Below, in pieces: positions 43,921 through 53,172 of a stretch of DNA of 64,000 nt. The notes beneath the pieces are model-generated. The model was not told the origin of the DNA. It searched no databases and worked only from the letters and a program-made list of their open reading frames with translations. The position numbers were made by a program, and so were the translations under genes. Position 1 is the stretch's first letter. The number at the start of each line of letters is the position of its first letter. The stretch comes from Paenibacillus glucanolyticus NBRC 15330 (GTDB taxonomy: Bacteria > Bacillota > Bacilli > Paenibacillales > Paenibacillaceae), in contig NZ_BIMC01000001.1 in the NCBI RefSeq assembly GCF_004000885.1, forward strand, positions 744,001-808,000, written 5' to 3'.

Positions 43921-44243
43921 ATATTCCCTCCTCATGGGGATAAATTTTTTGAAATCTTCTAACATCAATGTTTTTTTGCAAAACGCTGTCCACATTTCCA
44001 AACCAGAGCCATCCATCGGTCCAACATCACTAACCTATGTACAGGAACAACCCGAACCGTATAGAACATTCTCCGCATAGACCATCCCTGGTTATAACCG
44101 TCAAACGAAACTCAAGCGAACAGACACGCCTACAATCTAAAAAAAGAATATATATTAAGATAACCCCACAAAGTGGAGTTTAGGCTATGAAGCGTACGCA
44201 GTACTTTGTGGGGGAGCACGAAAACAGTAAATTGTACAATACT
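43921..44243 (-). other. pnp leader and intergenic region
   Basis: About 320 bases between the rpsO terminator and pnp. It contains the hairpin repeat copy B (44164-44213). A TTGACG followed after 17 bases by TCTATG, near 44073-44100, is a weak promoter guess. No further gene is visible. Confidence 0.4.
44162..44213 (+). repeat. Short hairpin repeat, copy B
   Basis: Perfect 11-bp inverted arms CCCCACAAAGT (44164-44174) and ACTTTGTGGGG (44203-44213) enclose 28 bases containing GCTATGAAGCGTACGCAG. Related to copy A at 41656. It could be a mobile intergenic repeat or a structured element in the pnp leader. Confidence 0.65.
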
Positions 44244-44301
44244 TAGAAAAGAGCCCGGCTGCGCCGCTGTCGTTCCAAGAAGGACAGTGGACAACCAGGC
44301 T
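44244..44301 (-). terminator. Intrinsic terminator after rpsO
   Basis: Long stem with AGCCTGGTTG pairing with CAGCCGGGCT through two G-U pairs, an inner CTGTC/GACAG, then CTTTTCT on the minus strand. Confidence 0.7.
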
Positions 44302-44325
44302 GTTTTCGGCACATCTTATGGATGA

Positions 44326-44595
44326 TTAGCGACGCAATCCAAGCTTCTCGATCAAAGCACTGTAACGTTTAACATCCTTGTTTTTCAAGTATGCAAGCAA
44401 CTTACGGCGTTGGCCGACCATTTTCAACAATCCACGACGGGAATGATGATCCTTCTTGTGCGTACGCAAGTGGTCAGTCAAGTTCGTAATGTTTTCCGTT
44501 AGGATAGCGATTTGCACTTCTGGGGATCCTGTATCGGACTCATGAGTTTTGTGCTCGTCAATCAGTTGTTGTTTACGTTCTTGAGTCAATGCCAT
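44326..44595 (-). CDS. rpsO: 30S ribosomal protein S15
   Basis: 89 residues: [62 protein letters not shown] and the basic C-terminus. Binds 16S rRNA early in small-subunit assembly. The ATG at 44595 follows GGGAGGTGA; an in-frame ATG at 44625 precedes that site. An extended -10 promoter and a structured leader lie upstream. Confidence 0.97.
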   Translation of the reverse strand: MALTQERKQQLIDEHKTHESDTGSPEVQIAILTENITNLTDHLRTHKKDHHSRRGLLKMVGQRRKLLAYLKNKDVKRYSALIEKLGLRR

Positions 44596-44700
44596 CCTGT
44601 TCACCTCCCTCATTATAATCGCCATTGGCCCAGGTACCGACGGTGAGATCGAACATCCAAGCCAAGGTTAATATTGCCCACACTCCGGGCAACCTCTAAG

Positions 44701-44709
44701 AGTATAGCA
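44701..44709 (-). promoter_or_regulatory. Extended -10 promoter of rpsO
   Basis: TGCTATACT on the minus strand about 105 bases before rpsO; -35 is poor. The leader that follows contains a hairpin TTGCCC/GGGCAA near 44669-44690. Confidence 0.55.
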
Positions 44710-44759
44710 TACTTTACCTGAAAAAGAAAATCAGTTCAGTACAATTTGTCCCAAATCGT

Positions 44760-45713
44760 TTATTCGCTGACATTCAATATTCTTCGGGCTTCAACCGCAT
44801 CCCTCTGAATCCATTCTACAAGCTCTTGAACCGATTCGAATTTATGCTCCTTGCGGATATATTGAACAATATCCACCGTCATGATTTGATCATATAGATC
44901 CCCTTCAAAATCAAACAGATGCACCTCGAAGATGGGCTCCGTGATTCCTTCATGGAAGGTTGGCTTCACACCGATGTTCATCACGCCCGGAATCCAGTTG
45001 TCATGCTTATTGGTCCGCGCCCGGACTGCGTAAACGCCTAACGCCGGTACAACGTAAGGATCCGTCAATTCCAGGTTAGCAGTTGGAAAACCGATCTTTC
45101 TTCCCCGCTTTTCCCCATGAATGACACTGCCCCGGATCCGGTAATTCCGTCCGAACCAACGGTTAGCATCCGACAGCTGTCCCGTTTTCAGTGCGATCCG
45201 AATAGATGAACTTCCGACCTTCTCCCCATCGACCAAAAATGGCGGAACCGTAACGACAGTCATTCTGCCTTCACCAAGCTCCTGAAGTTTGACTGCGTCG
45301 CCAGCGCCTTTATGACCAAAACGGAAATCAAATCCGACAACCGCCGTTTGAAGATTTAAGGGCAATAACATCTCTTCAACAAAGGTTTCCGGACTCACTT
45401 GGGAAAATTCTTTATTGAACTCAACAATGTACAGAATATCAATGCCCATCTCTTCAAGCAGCTGCTGCTTATCGGGCTGGGGCGTAAGATACCCCTCGTA
45501 GCTCCCTTTACCAATCACGTCTTTTGGATGAGGGTAAAAGGTAATGAGTGCAGCTGGTACTCCATTGTCCCGCGCAATATTCACAGCGGTTGAAAGCACG
45601 CTGGCATGCCCCAGATGAAGACCGTCAAACTGACCAATTGCGGCAACCTTCGGCTCGGCTGCTTCATGCGCTATTTCAGCAGATACAGGATAAGATAAAG
45701 AAACAATTCTCAT
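44760..45713 (-). CDS. ribF: Bifunctional riboflavin kinase/FAD synthetase
   Basis: 317 residues: N-terminal FMN adenylyltransferase domain (AIGQFDGLHLGHASVL, TFYPHPKDV, VVGFDFRFGHKGAGD) and C-terminal riboflavin kinase domain (GRKIGFPTANLEL, GVYAVRA, MNIGVKPTF). Makes FMN and FAD. Last gene of the rimP-to-ribF operon, 35 bases after truB. Confidence 0.95.
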   Translation of the reverse strand: MRIVSLSYPVSAEIAHEAAEPKVAAIGQFDGLHLGHASVLSTAVNIARDNGVPAALITFYPHPKDVIGKGSYEGYLTPQPDKQQLLEEMGIDILYIVEFNKEFSQVSPETFVEEMLLPLNLQTAVVGFDFRFGHKGAGDAVKLQELGEGRMTVVTVPPFLVDGEKVGSSSIRIALKTGQLSDANRWFGRNYRIRGSVIHGEKRGRKIGFPTANLELTDPYVVPALGVYAVRARTNKHDNWIPGVMNIGVKPTFHEGITEPIFEVHLFDFEGDLYDQIMTVDIVQYIRKEHKFESVQELVEWIQRDAVEARRILNVSE

Positions 45714-45748
45714 GATTTCTCACCTCCACTCACTAAATCCAGTCATAC

Positions 45749-46660
45749 TTAGGAAAATACTTTCACCGGAACGATAGCCCCTGTTTCCTCCTGGCGCTTA
45801 TAGATTCCCAGAAAGTTTCCCTTTATATCGTACAAGCGAATAGGCTCCGAACTGTCGACAGCCGGCTCCACCGCTCTCGAAGACAATCGTTGTCCCTGCA
45901 ATGCAGCTTCCGTTTTCTCTTCAGACACGGTATGCTCCGGCAGATTGTGAATCGCTTGGTCCACGGGAATAAGCCTCGTATGCAGCGTTCCTTCCTTCAT
46001 GAACTGCTCAATCTGCTCCAGAGTCAAGCACTGCTGCTCCGTGATTCCTGCCGACACCGTACGTTCCAGCTTGACCATGACCGAAGGCAGGCCGAGCTTT
46101 CGTCCAATATCTACGCAAAGCGTACGGATGTATGTACCTTTGGAGCACAGCACTCGAAATGAAATGTCCGTGTACTCGCCCTCAGCATCAAAATCCGTCA
46201 TTTCGATTTCATGAATCGTTACGGTACGACTCTTGCGTTCCACGGTCTTTCCTTCTCTGGCAAGTTCGTATAACCGTTTGCCATTGATCTTGACAGCCGA
46301 ATACATAGGGGGGACTTGAGAGATTGGGCCCATAAAAGATTGCAGCGCTTCAATGGCTTCATTCTTCGTTACATGAACTTCATCTGCCGTTTCTGTCACA
46401 CTTCCGGTAATATCCTCTGTGTCCGTCGAATATCCCAGCCGGAGAACCGCATGGTACTCCTTAGGCAGTTCCTGCAAGTATTCCACAACCCGTGTTGCTC
46501 TGCCAAGACATAACGGAAGCACCCCCGTTACTTCGGGGTCCAGCGTACCTGTATGTCCAATCCGCTTCATCCGGAGGATTCCCCGGACTTTGGCTACCAC
46601 ATCATGAGATGTCCAACCTGCGGGTTTATGAACGGCCAAAATGCCTTCTAATTGCATCAT
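45749..46660 (-). CDS. truB: tRNA pseudouridine-55 synthase
   Basis: 303 residues with the catalytic aspartate D41 in HTGTLDPEVTGVLPLCLG and the N-terminal KPAGWTSHDVV motif. Modifies U55 in the T loop of tRNAs. Its ATG overlaps the nrnA stop (ATGA). Confidence 0.96.
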   Translation of the reverse strand: MMQLEGILAVHKPAGWTSHDVVAKVRGILRMKRIGHTGTLDPEVTGVLPLCLGRATRVVEYLQELPKEYHAVLRLGYSTDTEDITGSVTETADEVHVTKNEAIEALQSFMGPISQVPPMYSAVKINGKRLYELAREGKTVERKSRTVTIHEIEMTDFDAEGEYTDISFRVLCSKGTYIRTLCVDIGRKLGLPSVMVKLERTVSAGITEQQCLTLEQIEQFMKEGTLHTRLIPVDQAIHNLPEHTVSEEKTEAALQGQRLSSRAVEPAVDSSEPIRLYDIKGNFLGIYKRQEETGAIVPVKVFS

Positions 46661-47634
46661 AACTTTAATTTCACCTGCTCTACCACTCTTGGAATGATGT
46701 CATGAAGTTCGCCCTCGACGCTGCAGCCTGCTGCCCGTACGTGGCCGCCTCCGCCGAAAACCTGCGCCAATGCAGCTACATCAACTTTTCCGGCTGAACG
46801 CAAGCTTACCTTGACCACTCCGGACTTCAGAGATTTAAACAGGATTCCAACTTCGACTCCCTGAATGTTTCGGGGATAATTGACGATGCCCTCAAGGTCT
46901 TCGCTGACAGCACCGCATATTTCCATATGCTCAGGGGTTACGTTTACCCATGCTATTTTGCCATCATCCGATAAACTTAACGTATTTAACGCCTGAACCA
47001 AAACCTTCATCTGCGGAAGCGTCATTTCTTCCAATAAAGTTTCCGCAATTTCCGGTCCATTCACCCCATAGGACAACAGATCAGACGCAATACTCATTAC
47101 CTTGGGCGATGTATTGGAATAACGGAACCCGCCTGTATCCGTCAACAAACCCGTATAAATGGCCGTTGCAATCTCGGCATCCCAATTCACATCAAACAAA
47201 TTCAGCAGATCATACAGGATTTCCGCGGTTGCAGCAGCCTCTGGCACCACAAGGTTGATTGCCCCATACCGATCATTGGTTGGATGATGGTCGATATTTA
47301 CGATGCTTGCATGATCCGCAAATACCTTTTGAGTATAGCCTACTCTAGCAAAATCCGCACAGTCCACACAAATGACATGCGAGAATGTTCTTCCTGGCTG
47401 TTGTTCGGACAGATTCAGGATGTCTTCCGCGTGCCACAGGGCTCTCATGCGCTTCGGAATGGGTCCCTCGTTGATCATGGTGAATTTCTTGCCCAGACAT
47501 GAGAGAAGCCAGCCCACCGCAAGGGTGGAACTGACTGCATCTCCGTCGGGCTGAACATGCGACACAACCAAATAATCATCGTGCTCCAACAGGTATGACT
47601 TCACCTGCTGCAGCTCTTGTTCATAGGTCTGCAT
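46657..47634 (-). CDS. nrnA: Bifunctional oligoribonuclease/PAP phosphatase NrnA
   Basis: 325 residues of the DHH/DHHA1 family: SHVQPDGDAVSS, VICVDCAD, NIDHHPTND, LLTDTGGFRYSNTS and the DHHA1 motif GGGGHVRAAGCSV. Degrades nanoRNAs and 3'-phosphoadenosine 5'-phosphate. Located between rbfA and truB as in B. subtilis. Confidence 0.94.
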   Translation of the reverse strand: MQTYEQELQQVKSYLLEHDDYLVVSHVQPDGDAVSSTLAVGWLLSCLGKKFTMINEGPIPKRMRALWHAEDILNLSEQQPGRTFSHVICVDCADFARVGYTQKVFADHASIVNIDHHPTNDRYGAINLVVPEAAATAEILYDLLNLFDVNWDAEIATAIYTGLLTDTGGFRYSNTSPKVMSIASDLLSYGVNGPEIAETLLEEMTLPQMKVLVQALNTLSLSDDGKIAWVNVTPEHMEICGAVSEDLEGIVNYPRNIQGVEVGILFKSLKSGVVKVSLRSAGKVDVAALAQVFGGGGHVRAAGCSVEGELHDIIPRVVEQVKLKL

Positions 47635-47717
47635 TCGCCCTCTCCTTTATAAAAACCACGTGTATCGACGAACTTTCCATAACCAGACCGCGATTAGTGA
47701 TCGTAAATCAAATCACT

Positions 47718-48071
47718 CTATTTCTCTTCACGATCAACAATTTCGGTAAGCAGCTTCTCAATGTGGCTGCCATACGCGATGGAATCATCGAATTTGAAGA
47801 TCAGCTCTGGCACATGCCGGAGACGAATTCGCTTGCCTAGCTCTGAACGGAGAAAGCCGCTTGCCTTCTCCAGACCTTTCAAGGAAGCTGCCTTCTGTTC
47901 ATCGTCGCCGAGTACGCTCAGGTAGATCTTCGCTTGAGACAGGTCATTTGTTACATCAACACCGGTCACTGTGATAAAACCGATTCTTGGGTCTTTCATT
48001 TCCGTTTGGATCAGTTGGCTGAGCTCTTTTTTAATCTGCTCGCCTACGCGCCCAGTTCTGATTTTTGCCAT
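47718..48071 (-). CDS. rbfA: 30S ribosome-binding factor A
   Basis: 117 residues, KH-like fold: [49 protein letters not shown] and [24 protein letters not shown]. Assists 16S rRNA maturation. GAGGTGATC precedes the ATG, 18 bases after infB. Confidence 0.95.
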   Translation of the reverse strand: MAKIRTGRVGEQIKKELSQLIQTEMKDPRIGFITVTGVDVTNDLSQAKIYLSVLGDDEQKAASLKGLEKASGFLRSELGKRIRLRHVPELIFKFDDSIAYGSHIEKLLTEIVDREEK

Positions 48072-48089
48072 CTCTGATCACCTCATTCG

Positions 48090-50756
48090 TTAGCGCTCTA
48101 CCGTCTCCATGATGAAGGCTTCGATGATGTCCCCTTCTTTGACGTCGCTATAGCTTACCAAGGTAATACCACACTCATAACCCTGTGCCACTTCTTTAGC
48201 GTCATCTTTAAAACGCTTGAGGGAATCGATCTTGCCTTCATGAACGACAATACCGTCACGGATCAAGCGAGCTTCTGCATTACGTGCAATTTTACCGGAT
48301 GTCACCATACATCCAGCAATCGTACCCACTTTACTCACTTTAAAGGTGCTGCGGACTTCCGCATGACCGATCACGGCTTCTTTGTACTCCGGATCGAGCA
48401 TCCCCTTCATAGCTTGCTCAATTTCCTCGATTACATTATATATTACACGGTGCAGACGAATATCAACCTTCTCCTGCTCTGCGGTTTGCTTCGCTTGAAC
48501 GTCCGGACGAACGTTGAAGCCGATAACAATCGCGTTGGAGGCAGCTGCCAAAATAATATCGGATTCCGTGATCGCACCGGCACCGCTGTGGAGGATTTTG
48601 ACGCGAACGCCTTCCACTTCGATTTTGTTCAAGGAACCTTTCAGTGCCTCAACAGAGCCTTGTACGTCACCTTTGATGATCACGTTAAGATCTTTGATCT
48701 CGCCGTCTTTAATGTGCTGGAATAGATCATCCAGCGTAACGCGGGTGTTCGTGTTCAGCTCGGATTGACGATGGGTAATCGAACGTTTATCAGCGATGTT
48801 ACGAGCTTTACGCTCATCTTCAAACACCATAAACGGATCGCCGGCACCCGGAACTTCAGTCAAACCGGTAATTTCAACCGGCGTTGAAGGACCCGCTTCT
48901 TTTAAGCGACGGCCTTTGTCATTAACCATTGCACGAATACGTCCGAAGCAGTTGCCCGCTACAAACGCGTCTCCCACTTTAAGCGTACCATGCTGAACGA
49001 GAATACGTGCTACCGGGCCTCTGCCTTTATCCAGCTCAGCTTCAATAACGGTACCGCGCGCACGCTTGTCAGGATTTGCTTTGTATTCATTGACTTCCGC
49101 TACCAGAAGGATCATTTCAAGCAAGTCTTCCATACCCATGCGCTGTTTCGCCGAGACGTTAACAAAGATGGTATCTCCGCCCCACTCTTCAGGCACTAAC
49201 TCATATTCCGTCAGCTCTTGTTTCACTTTATCCGGGTTGGCATCCGGCTTATCAATTTTGTTCACGGCAACGATGATTGGCAGTCCAGCTGCTTTCGCAT
49301 GGTTAATAGCTTCCACCGTTTGAGGCATTACGCCGTCGTCCGCTGCCACCACAATAATGGTCATATCCGTTACTTGCGCACCACGTGCACGCATAGCTGT
49401 AAAGGCTTCGTGACCCGGTGTATCCAGGAACGTAATCTTCTTGTTGTTAATTTCAACTTGATAAGCACCGATATGCTGGGTAATGCCGCCAGCTTCGCCA
49501 CCCGTTACGTTAGTTGAGCGGATTGCATCAAGCAGCGTTGTTTTACCGTGATCGACGTGACCCATGATCGTAACGACCGGTGGACGCTCTTTCAATTCTT
49601 CAGGAGTATCATTTTCTTCAACGGTCTCAAAACGATCTTCCTCAACCGGAATTTTCACTTCGACTTCAACACCAAACTCCCCAGCAAGCAGCAGAATGGT
49701 ATCGATATCCAGCTCCTGGTTGATGGTGGCCATCACGCCGAGGAAAATCAGCTTCTTGATGACTTCGGAAGCGTCCTTATGAAGCAGCTTCGCCGTTTCA
49801 CCGACGGTCATGTTGCCACGGACGATAATTTTCTTCGGCGTGTTGTCGATTTTCTCACGAGGCGGCTGCTGATTATACTGATTCCGGCCACGGTTGTTCT
49901 TCCCACCGCGATTGTTGCCACGGAATCCTCCCTGACGATTGTTGTCATCAAATCGCTTGGAATCTTGACGGTTGTTATTGTTGTTGTTGGTTCTGGAACC
50001 GCGGTTCTGGCTGTTATTGCTATTGTTGTTGGAGCTGGAAAAACCGCCACCGGTTCCACCCGGTTTGCTCTGTGGACGTGCTCCGCCTTGGTTGTTGCTT
50101 CCCTGCGGACGCGATCCAGTCTGATTACTGCCTTGCGGACGTGCACCCCCTTGACCTCCGCCCTGTGGACGTGAACCGGTCTGCGTGCTGCCTGCCGGTC
50201 TGGATGCTTGGCTACGATTGTTTTGCTGGACTCCTTGAGTGGAGCCAGACTGACTTCTTCGGGTATCCTGTCCTCCTTGGGGACGCTGGGAACCTGAAGC
50301 ACTCTGGTTGTTTTGATTAGTTCTACTATTCATACCTACCTGCTTTTCCTGTTGTTTTTTGGGCTGGCTTTGACCTTGTTGTCCTGGTGCTCGCTGTCCT
50401 GAATTACGCATACCGTCCTGCCCATTACGGCTGCCTTCGGTACTTACATTAGAGGTGGTACCCTCTGATTTAATATTGGATACCGCTGCAGCCGGACTGG
50501 CTCCGGAAACCGAAGGTTTACGGTTCTCGTTTCGGGAAGATTCTGAACTATCCCGCTTGGCAGCAGCGTTGGATTTGATATCTTTGAAGAATTGTTCAAC
50601 CTTGGACACCGTATCGTTCTCCATTACGCTCATATGATTATTGACCGGAATGTTTAAACGCTTAAGTATCGTAATAATTTCTTTACTGCTCATGTTCAAC
50701 GATTTAGCATATTCGTACACTCGAAGTTTATTGTCTTTGTTTTCTTGTTTACTCAA
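48090..50756 (-). CDS. infB: Translation initiation factor IF-2
   Basis: 888 residues. An N-terminal IF2N domain (residues 1-60), a long disordered stretch (about 75-300) rich in Q, G, N, S and R with repeats such as GSRPQG and GGARPQ, a second IF2N domain (about 305-375), then the G domain ([26 protein letters not shown]) and domains II-IV. The TTG start at 50756 follows GGAGG by 9 bases and overlaps the end of rplGA. Confidence 0.96.
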   Translation of the reverse strand: MSKQENKDNKLRVYEYAKSLNMSSKEIITILKRLNIPVNNHMSVMENDTVSKVEQFFKDIKSNAAAKRDSSESSRNENRKPSVSGASPAAAVSNIKSEGTTSNVSTEGSRNGQDGMRNSGQRAPGQQGQSQPKKQQEKQVGMNSRTNQNNQSASGSQRPQGGQDTRRSQSGSTQGVQQNNRSQASRPAGSTQTGSRPQGGGQGGARPQGSNQTGSRPQGSNNQGGARPQSKPGGTGGGFSSSNNNSNNSQNRGSRTNNNNNNRQDSKRFDDNNRQGGFRGNNRGGKNNRGRNQYNQQPPREKIDNTPKKIIVRGNMTVGETAKLLHKDASEVIKKLIFLGVMATINQELDIDTILLLAGEFGVEVEVKIPVEEDRFETVEENDTPEELKERPPVVTIMGHVDHGKTTLLDAIRSTNVTGGEAGGITQHIGAYQVEINNKKITFLDTPGHEAFTAMRARGAQVTDMTIIVVAADDGVMPQTVEAINHAKAAGLPIIVAVNKIDKPDANPDKVKQELTEYELVPEEWGGDTIFVNVSAKQRMGMEDLLEMILLVAEVNEYKANPDKRARGTVIEAELDKGRGPVARILVQHGTLKVGDAFVAGNCFGRIRAMVNDKGRRLKEAGPSTPVEITGLTEVPGAGDPFMVFEDERKARNIADKRSITHRQSELNTNTRVTLDDLFQHIKDGEIKDLNVIIKGDVQGSVEALKGSLNKIEVEGVRVKILHSGAGAITESDIILAAASNAIVIGFNVRPDVQAKQTAEQEKVDIRLHRVIYNVIEEIEQAMKGMLDPEYKEAVIGHAEVRSTFKVSKVGTIAGCMVTSGKIARNAEARLIRDGIVVHEGKIDSLKRFKDDAKEVAQGYECGITLVSYSDVKEGDIIEAFIMETVER

Positions 50757-51075
50757 TATACTCCACCTCCGACATTGTCTCCATTTTCTTGGAGATCATT
50801 TCTGCGAATCCTTGATCCGTAACTGCCAGCACAACCCGCTCGGGTTTACCTACACTTGTGCCCAGACTTTCCCGGTCAAATCCGATTACCAGAGGGATTT
50901 TATAAGAACCGCATTTATCGCGGAACTTCTTTTTTGTATTATCTGAGGCGTCACCCGCCAGAATAACCAATTTTGCTTCAGAAGACCGGATGCCTTTGAG
51001 CACGATCTCATCTCCGGTAACCACCTTACCTGCCCTCATGGCCAGGCCGAGCTGAGAAAGCGCCCTATTCATCAT
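50749..51075 (-). CDS. rplGA: L7Ae-family RNA-binding protein (YlxQ)
   Basis: 108 residues: [46 protein letters not shown] is the L7Ae/L30e signature. Thought to bind kink-turn RNA. The start ATG at 51075 (or 51072) lies inside the 3' end of rnpM; a weak GAGAG is the only ribosome site, so translation is probably coupled to rnpM. Confidence 0.9.
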   Translation of the reverse strand: MMNRALSQLGLAMRAGKVVTGDEIVLKGIRSSEAKLVILAGDASDNTKKKFRDKCGSYKIPLVIGFDRESLGTSVGKPERVVLAVTDQGFAEMISKKMETMSEVEYIE

Positions 51076-51376
51076 CGGCAGCACTCTCTTTTGCAGCCAG
51101 GAATTCATCTTCAACCTTGATAAAATCCTGTGCCAACTGTTCATAGATCTCAGGTTTCACATGCTGTTTCAACGCTCGATCTAACGACTTATTTTTGTGT
51201 GCCAGCTTGAAGCAGGAAACTTTACCGCATAAATAAGCTCCCCGTCCCGACTTTTTGCCGGTGAGATCGATCAGGACGGCATCCTCAGGTGTCCTTACAA
51301 TCCGGATAAGCTCTTTCTTCGGCATCATTTCCTGGCACGCTACACATTTGCGCAGTGGTATCTTTCTCTGTTTCAA
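51065..51376 (-). CDS. rnpM: RNase P modulator RnpM (YlxR family)
   Basis: 103 residues: KIPLRKCVACQEMMPKKELIRIVRTPEDAV and GRGAYLCGKVSCFKLAHKNKSLDRALK are the YlxR (DUF448) signature. The B. subtilis homologue binds and modulates RNase P RNA. It overlaps rplGA. Confidence 0.92.
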   Translation of the reverse strand: MKQRKIPLRKCVACQEMMPKKELIRIVRTPEDAVLIDLTGKKSGRGAYLCGKVSCFKLAHKNKSLDRALKQHVKPEIYEQLAQDFIKVEDEFLAAKESAADDE

Positions 51377-51401
51377 GACGACAACCCCCCGTCACTTGGA
51401 A

Positions 51402-52499
51402 TTAATCGACAGAGACGGAATCCTGGTGCATTTCACCAGATTGGGATTTCGGTCTGCCAAATTCCTGTTCCGCTTGACTTTCGCTCTTAATGTCAATCTT
51501 CCAGCCTGTCAGTTTCGCCGCAAGACGAGCATTCTGACCTTTGATTCCAATTGCAAGCGAAAGCTGATAATCCGGAACGATTACGCGTGCCATCTTCTCA
51601 TCTTCAAATACCTGGACTTCAAGTACTTTGGATGGGCTGAGTGCATTGGCCACGTACTCTTCAACTTCTTCGGAATAGCGTACGATGTCAATTTTTTCGC
51701 CGCGAAGCTCATTAACAATCGTCTGTACGCGCATACCTTTCGGTCCTACGCATGAGCCTACCGGATCGACTTCGTCGTTACGGGAATACACCGCAATTTT
51801 GGATCGGAATCCAGCTTCACGTGCAACCGAGCGAATTTCAACCACGCCATCAAAGATTTCAGGCACTTCAAGCTCAAACAGGCGCTTCAACAGACCTGGA
51901 TGCGTACGGGACAGCATAATCTGCGGACCCTTCGTTGTGTTCTCAACCTTGGTAATGTACGCCTTGATCCGGTCGCCATGCTTAAACTTCTCGTTCGGCA
52001 TGAGCTCGGTCAGCGGCAGCGCAGCTTCAATCTTGCCAAGATCAATGTAGATGTTGCGCATATCCTGACGCTGCAGCGTACCGGTTACAATGTCGTCTTC
52101 CTTGTCAATAAAAGCGCTGTAGATCAGGCCGCGTTCGGCTTCTCTAATGCGCTGGGTGACAACTTGCTTTGCCGTTTGAGCTGCGATCCGTCCGAAATCG
52201 CGAGGCGTAACCTCGATTTCCGCTATATCTTCAATCTGAAAATGCGGATTGATTTCCCGGGCTGCATGCAGTGAAATTTCTGTCCGCGGATCCAGAACCT
52301 CGTCCACAATCAGCTTCCGTGCAAACACCTTGATGACGCCCGTGTTACGATTCATGTCAACGCGGACATTCTGTGCTGTGTTGAAATTGCGTTTGTAACT
52401 TGAGATCAGTGCCGCTTCAATGGCTTCAAACAGCACATCTTTGCTGATGCCCTTTTCTCTCTCCAACTCGTTCATCGCTTCAATAAAATCCATACTCAT
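51402..52499 (-). CDS. nusA: Transcription termination/antitermination protein NusA
   Basis: 365 residues: N-terminal RNA-polymerase-binding domain (FIEAMNELEREKGISKDVLFEAIEAALISSYKRNF), S1 domain (IVTGTLQRQDMRNIYIDLGKIEAALP) and two KH domains (DPVGSCVGPKGMRVQTIVNELRGEKIDIV; LAIGIKGQNARLAAKLTGWKIDI). Acts in pausing and termination. Second gene of the operon after rimP. Confidence 0.97.
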   Translation of the reverse strand: MSMDFIEAMNELEREKGISKDVLFEAIEAALISSYKRNFNTAQNVRVDMNRNTGVIKVFARKLIVDEVLDPRTEISLHAAREINPHFQIEDIAEIEVTPRDFGRIAAQTAKQVVTQRIREAERGLIYSAFIDKEDDIVTGTLQRQDMRNIYIDLGKIEAALPLTELMPNEKFKHGDRIKAYITKVENTTKGPQIMLSRTHPGLLKRLFELEVPEIFDGVVEIRSVAREAGFRSKIAVYSRNDEVDPVGSCVGPKGMRVQTIVNELRGEKIDIVRYSEEVEEYVANALSPSKVLEVQVFEDEKMARVIVPDYQLSLAIGIKGQNARLAAKLTGWKIDIKSESQAEQEFGRPKSQSGEMHQDSVSVD

Positions 52500-52531
52500 T
52501 GAAAATCGGTTCCCCCTTTCAAAACTTCCGT

Positions 52532-52993
52532 TTAAAAAATGATGGCCAATCTGGCACTGGCTACTTTTGCATATGGAATGACGTACTGCTTCTTGACGGT
52601 TTGAATGACAAGCTCCTCGTTATCAAAGGATTCCAGTTTGCCTTCAAACTCTTTCAATCCGTTAATCGGCTCGTATACGGTAACAAACACGTTCTTGCCA
52701 ACAGACTTCGCAACATCCTCTTTCTTCTTCAGAGGACGTTCCGCGCCAGGAGAAGAGACTTCAAGAAAATAAGCTGTCGGAATCGGATCGTTCTCGTCCA
52801 GCTTCTGGCTCAAGTATTCACTGATCAAACCGCAATCGTCAATGTCAATGCCGCCGTCTTTGTCAACAAACACGCGCAGGAACCAGTTGCTTCCTTCCTT
52901 AACGTATTCCACATCTACCAGTTCAAAGCCGTGTTCATTCAAATACGGCTGCACCATTTCTTCCACAGTCGTTTTAATCTTTGATGTGCTCAA
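52532..52993 (-). CDS. rimP: Ribosome maturation factor RimP
   Basis: 153 residues: [28 protein letters not shown] and [16 protein letters not shown] are the family signatures. Needed for 30S assembly. The TTG start has GGAGG 9 bases upstream. First gene of the operon; leader and promoter are described separately. Confidence 0.95.
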   Translation of the reverse strand: MSTSKIKTTVEEMVQPYLNEHGFELVDVEYVKEGSNWFLRVFVDKDGGIDIDDCGLISEYLSQKLDENDPIPTAYFLEVSSPGAERPLKKKEDVAKSVGKNVFVTVYEPINGLKEFEGKLESFDNEELVIQTVKKQYVIPYAKVASARLAIIF

Positions 52994-53032
52994 AGAACAT
53001 AACCTCCAACTTCATTTCCTATATACCAAAGA

Positions 53033-53060
53033 GTAAAGAGTGGGTTGCCCCACTCTTTAC
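53033..53060 (-). terminator. Hairpin in the rimP-nusA leader (possible attenuator)
   Basis: Perfect 12-bp stem GTAAAGAGTGGG/CCCACTCTTTAC with a 4-base loop lies between the promoter and rimP. The tail TCTTTGG is T-poor, so termination may be partial or NusA dependent. It could alternatively end transcripts from polC. Confidence 0.6.
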
Positions 53061-53092
53061 ACAACGGTTTTATCTCCATGATTACCAAAAAA

Positions 53093-53121
53093 ATTATAAC
53101 ATAGTCTGGTAATAGTGACAA
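53093..53121 (-). promoter_or_regulatory. SigA promoter of the rimP-nusA-infB operon
   Basis: Minus strand TTGTCA (53121-53116), 17 bases, TATAAT (53098-53093). One of the best promoter matches in the window. Confidence 0.8.
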
Positions 53122-53172
53122 GTATGACTCCTTGACTGTCAAGGCGTCATGGCAATTAAAGAATGACAAGAA

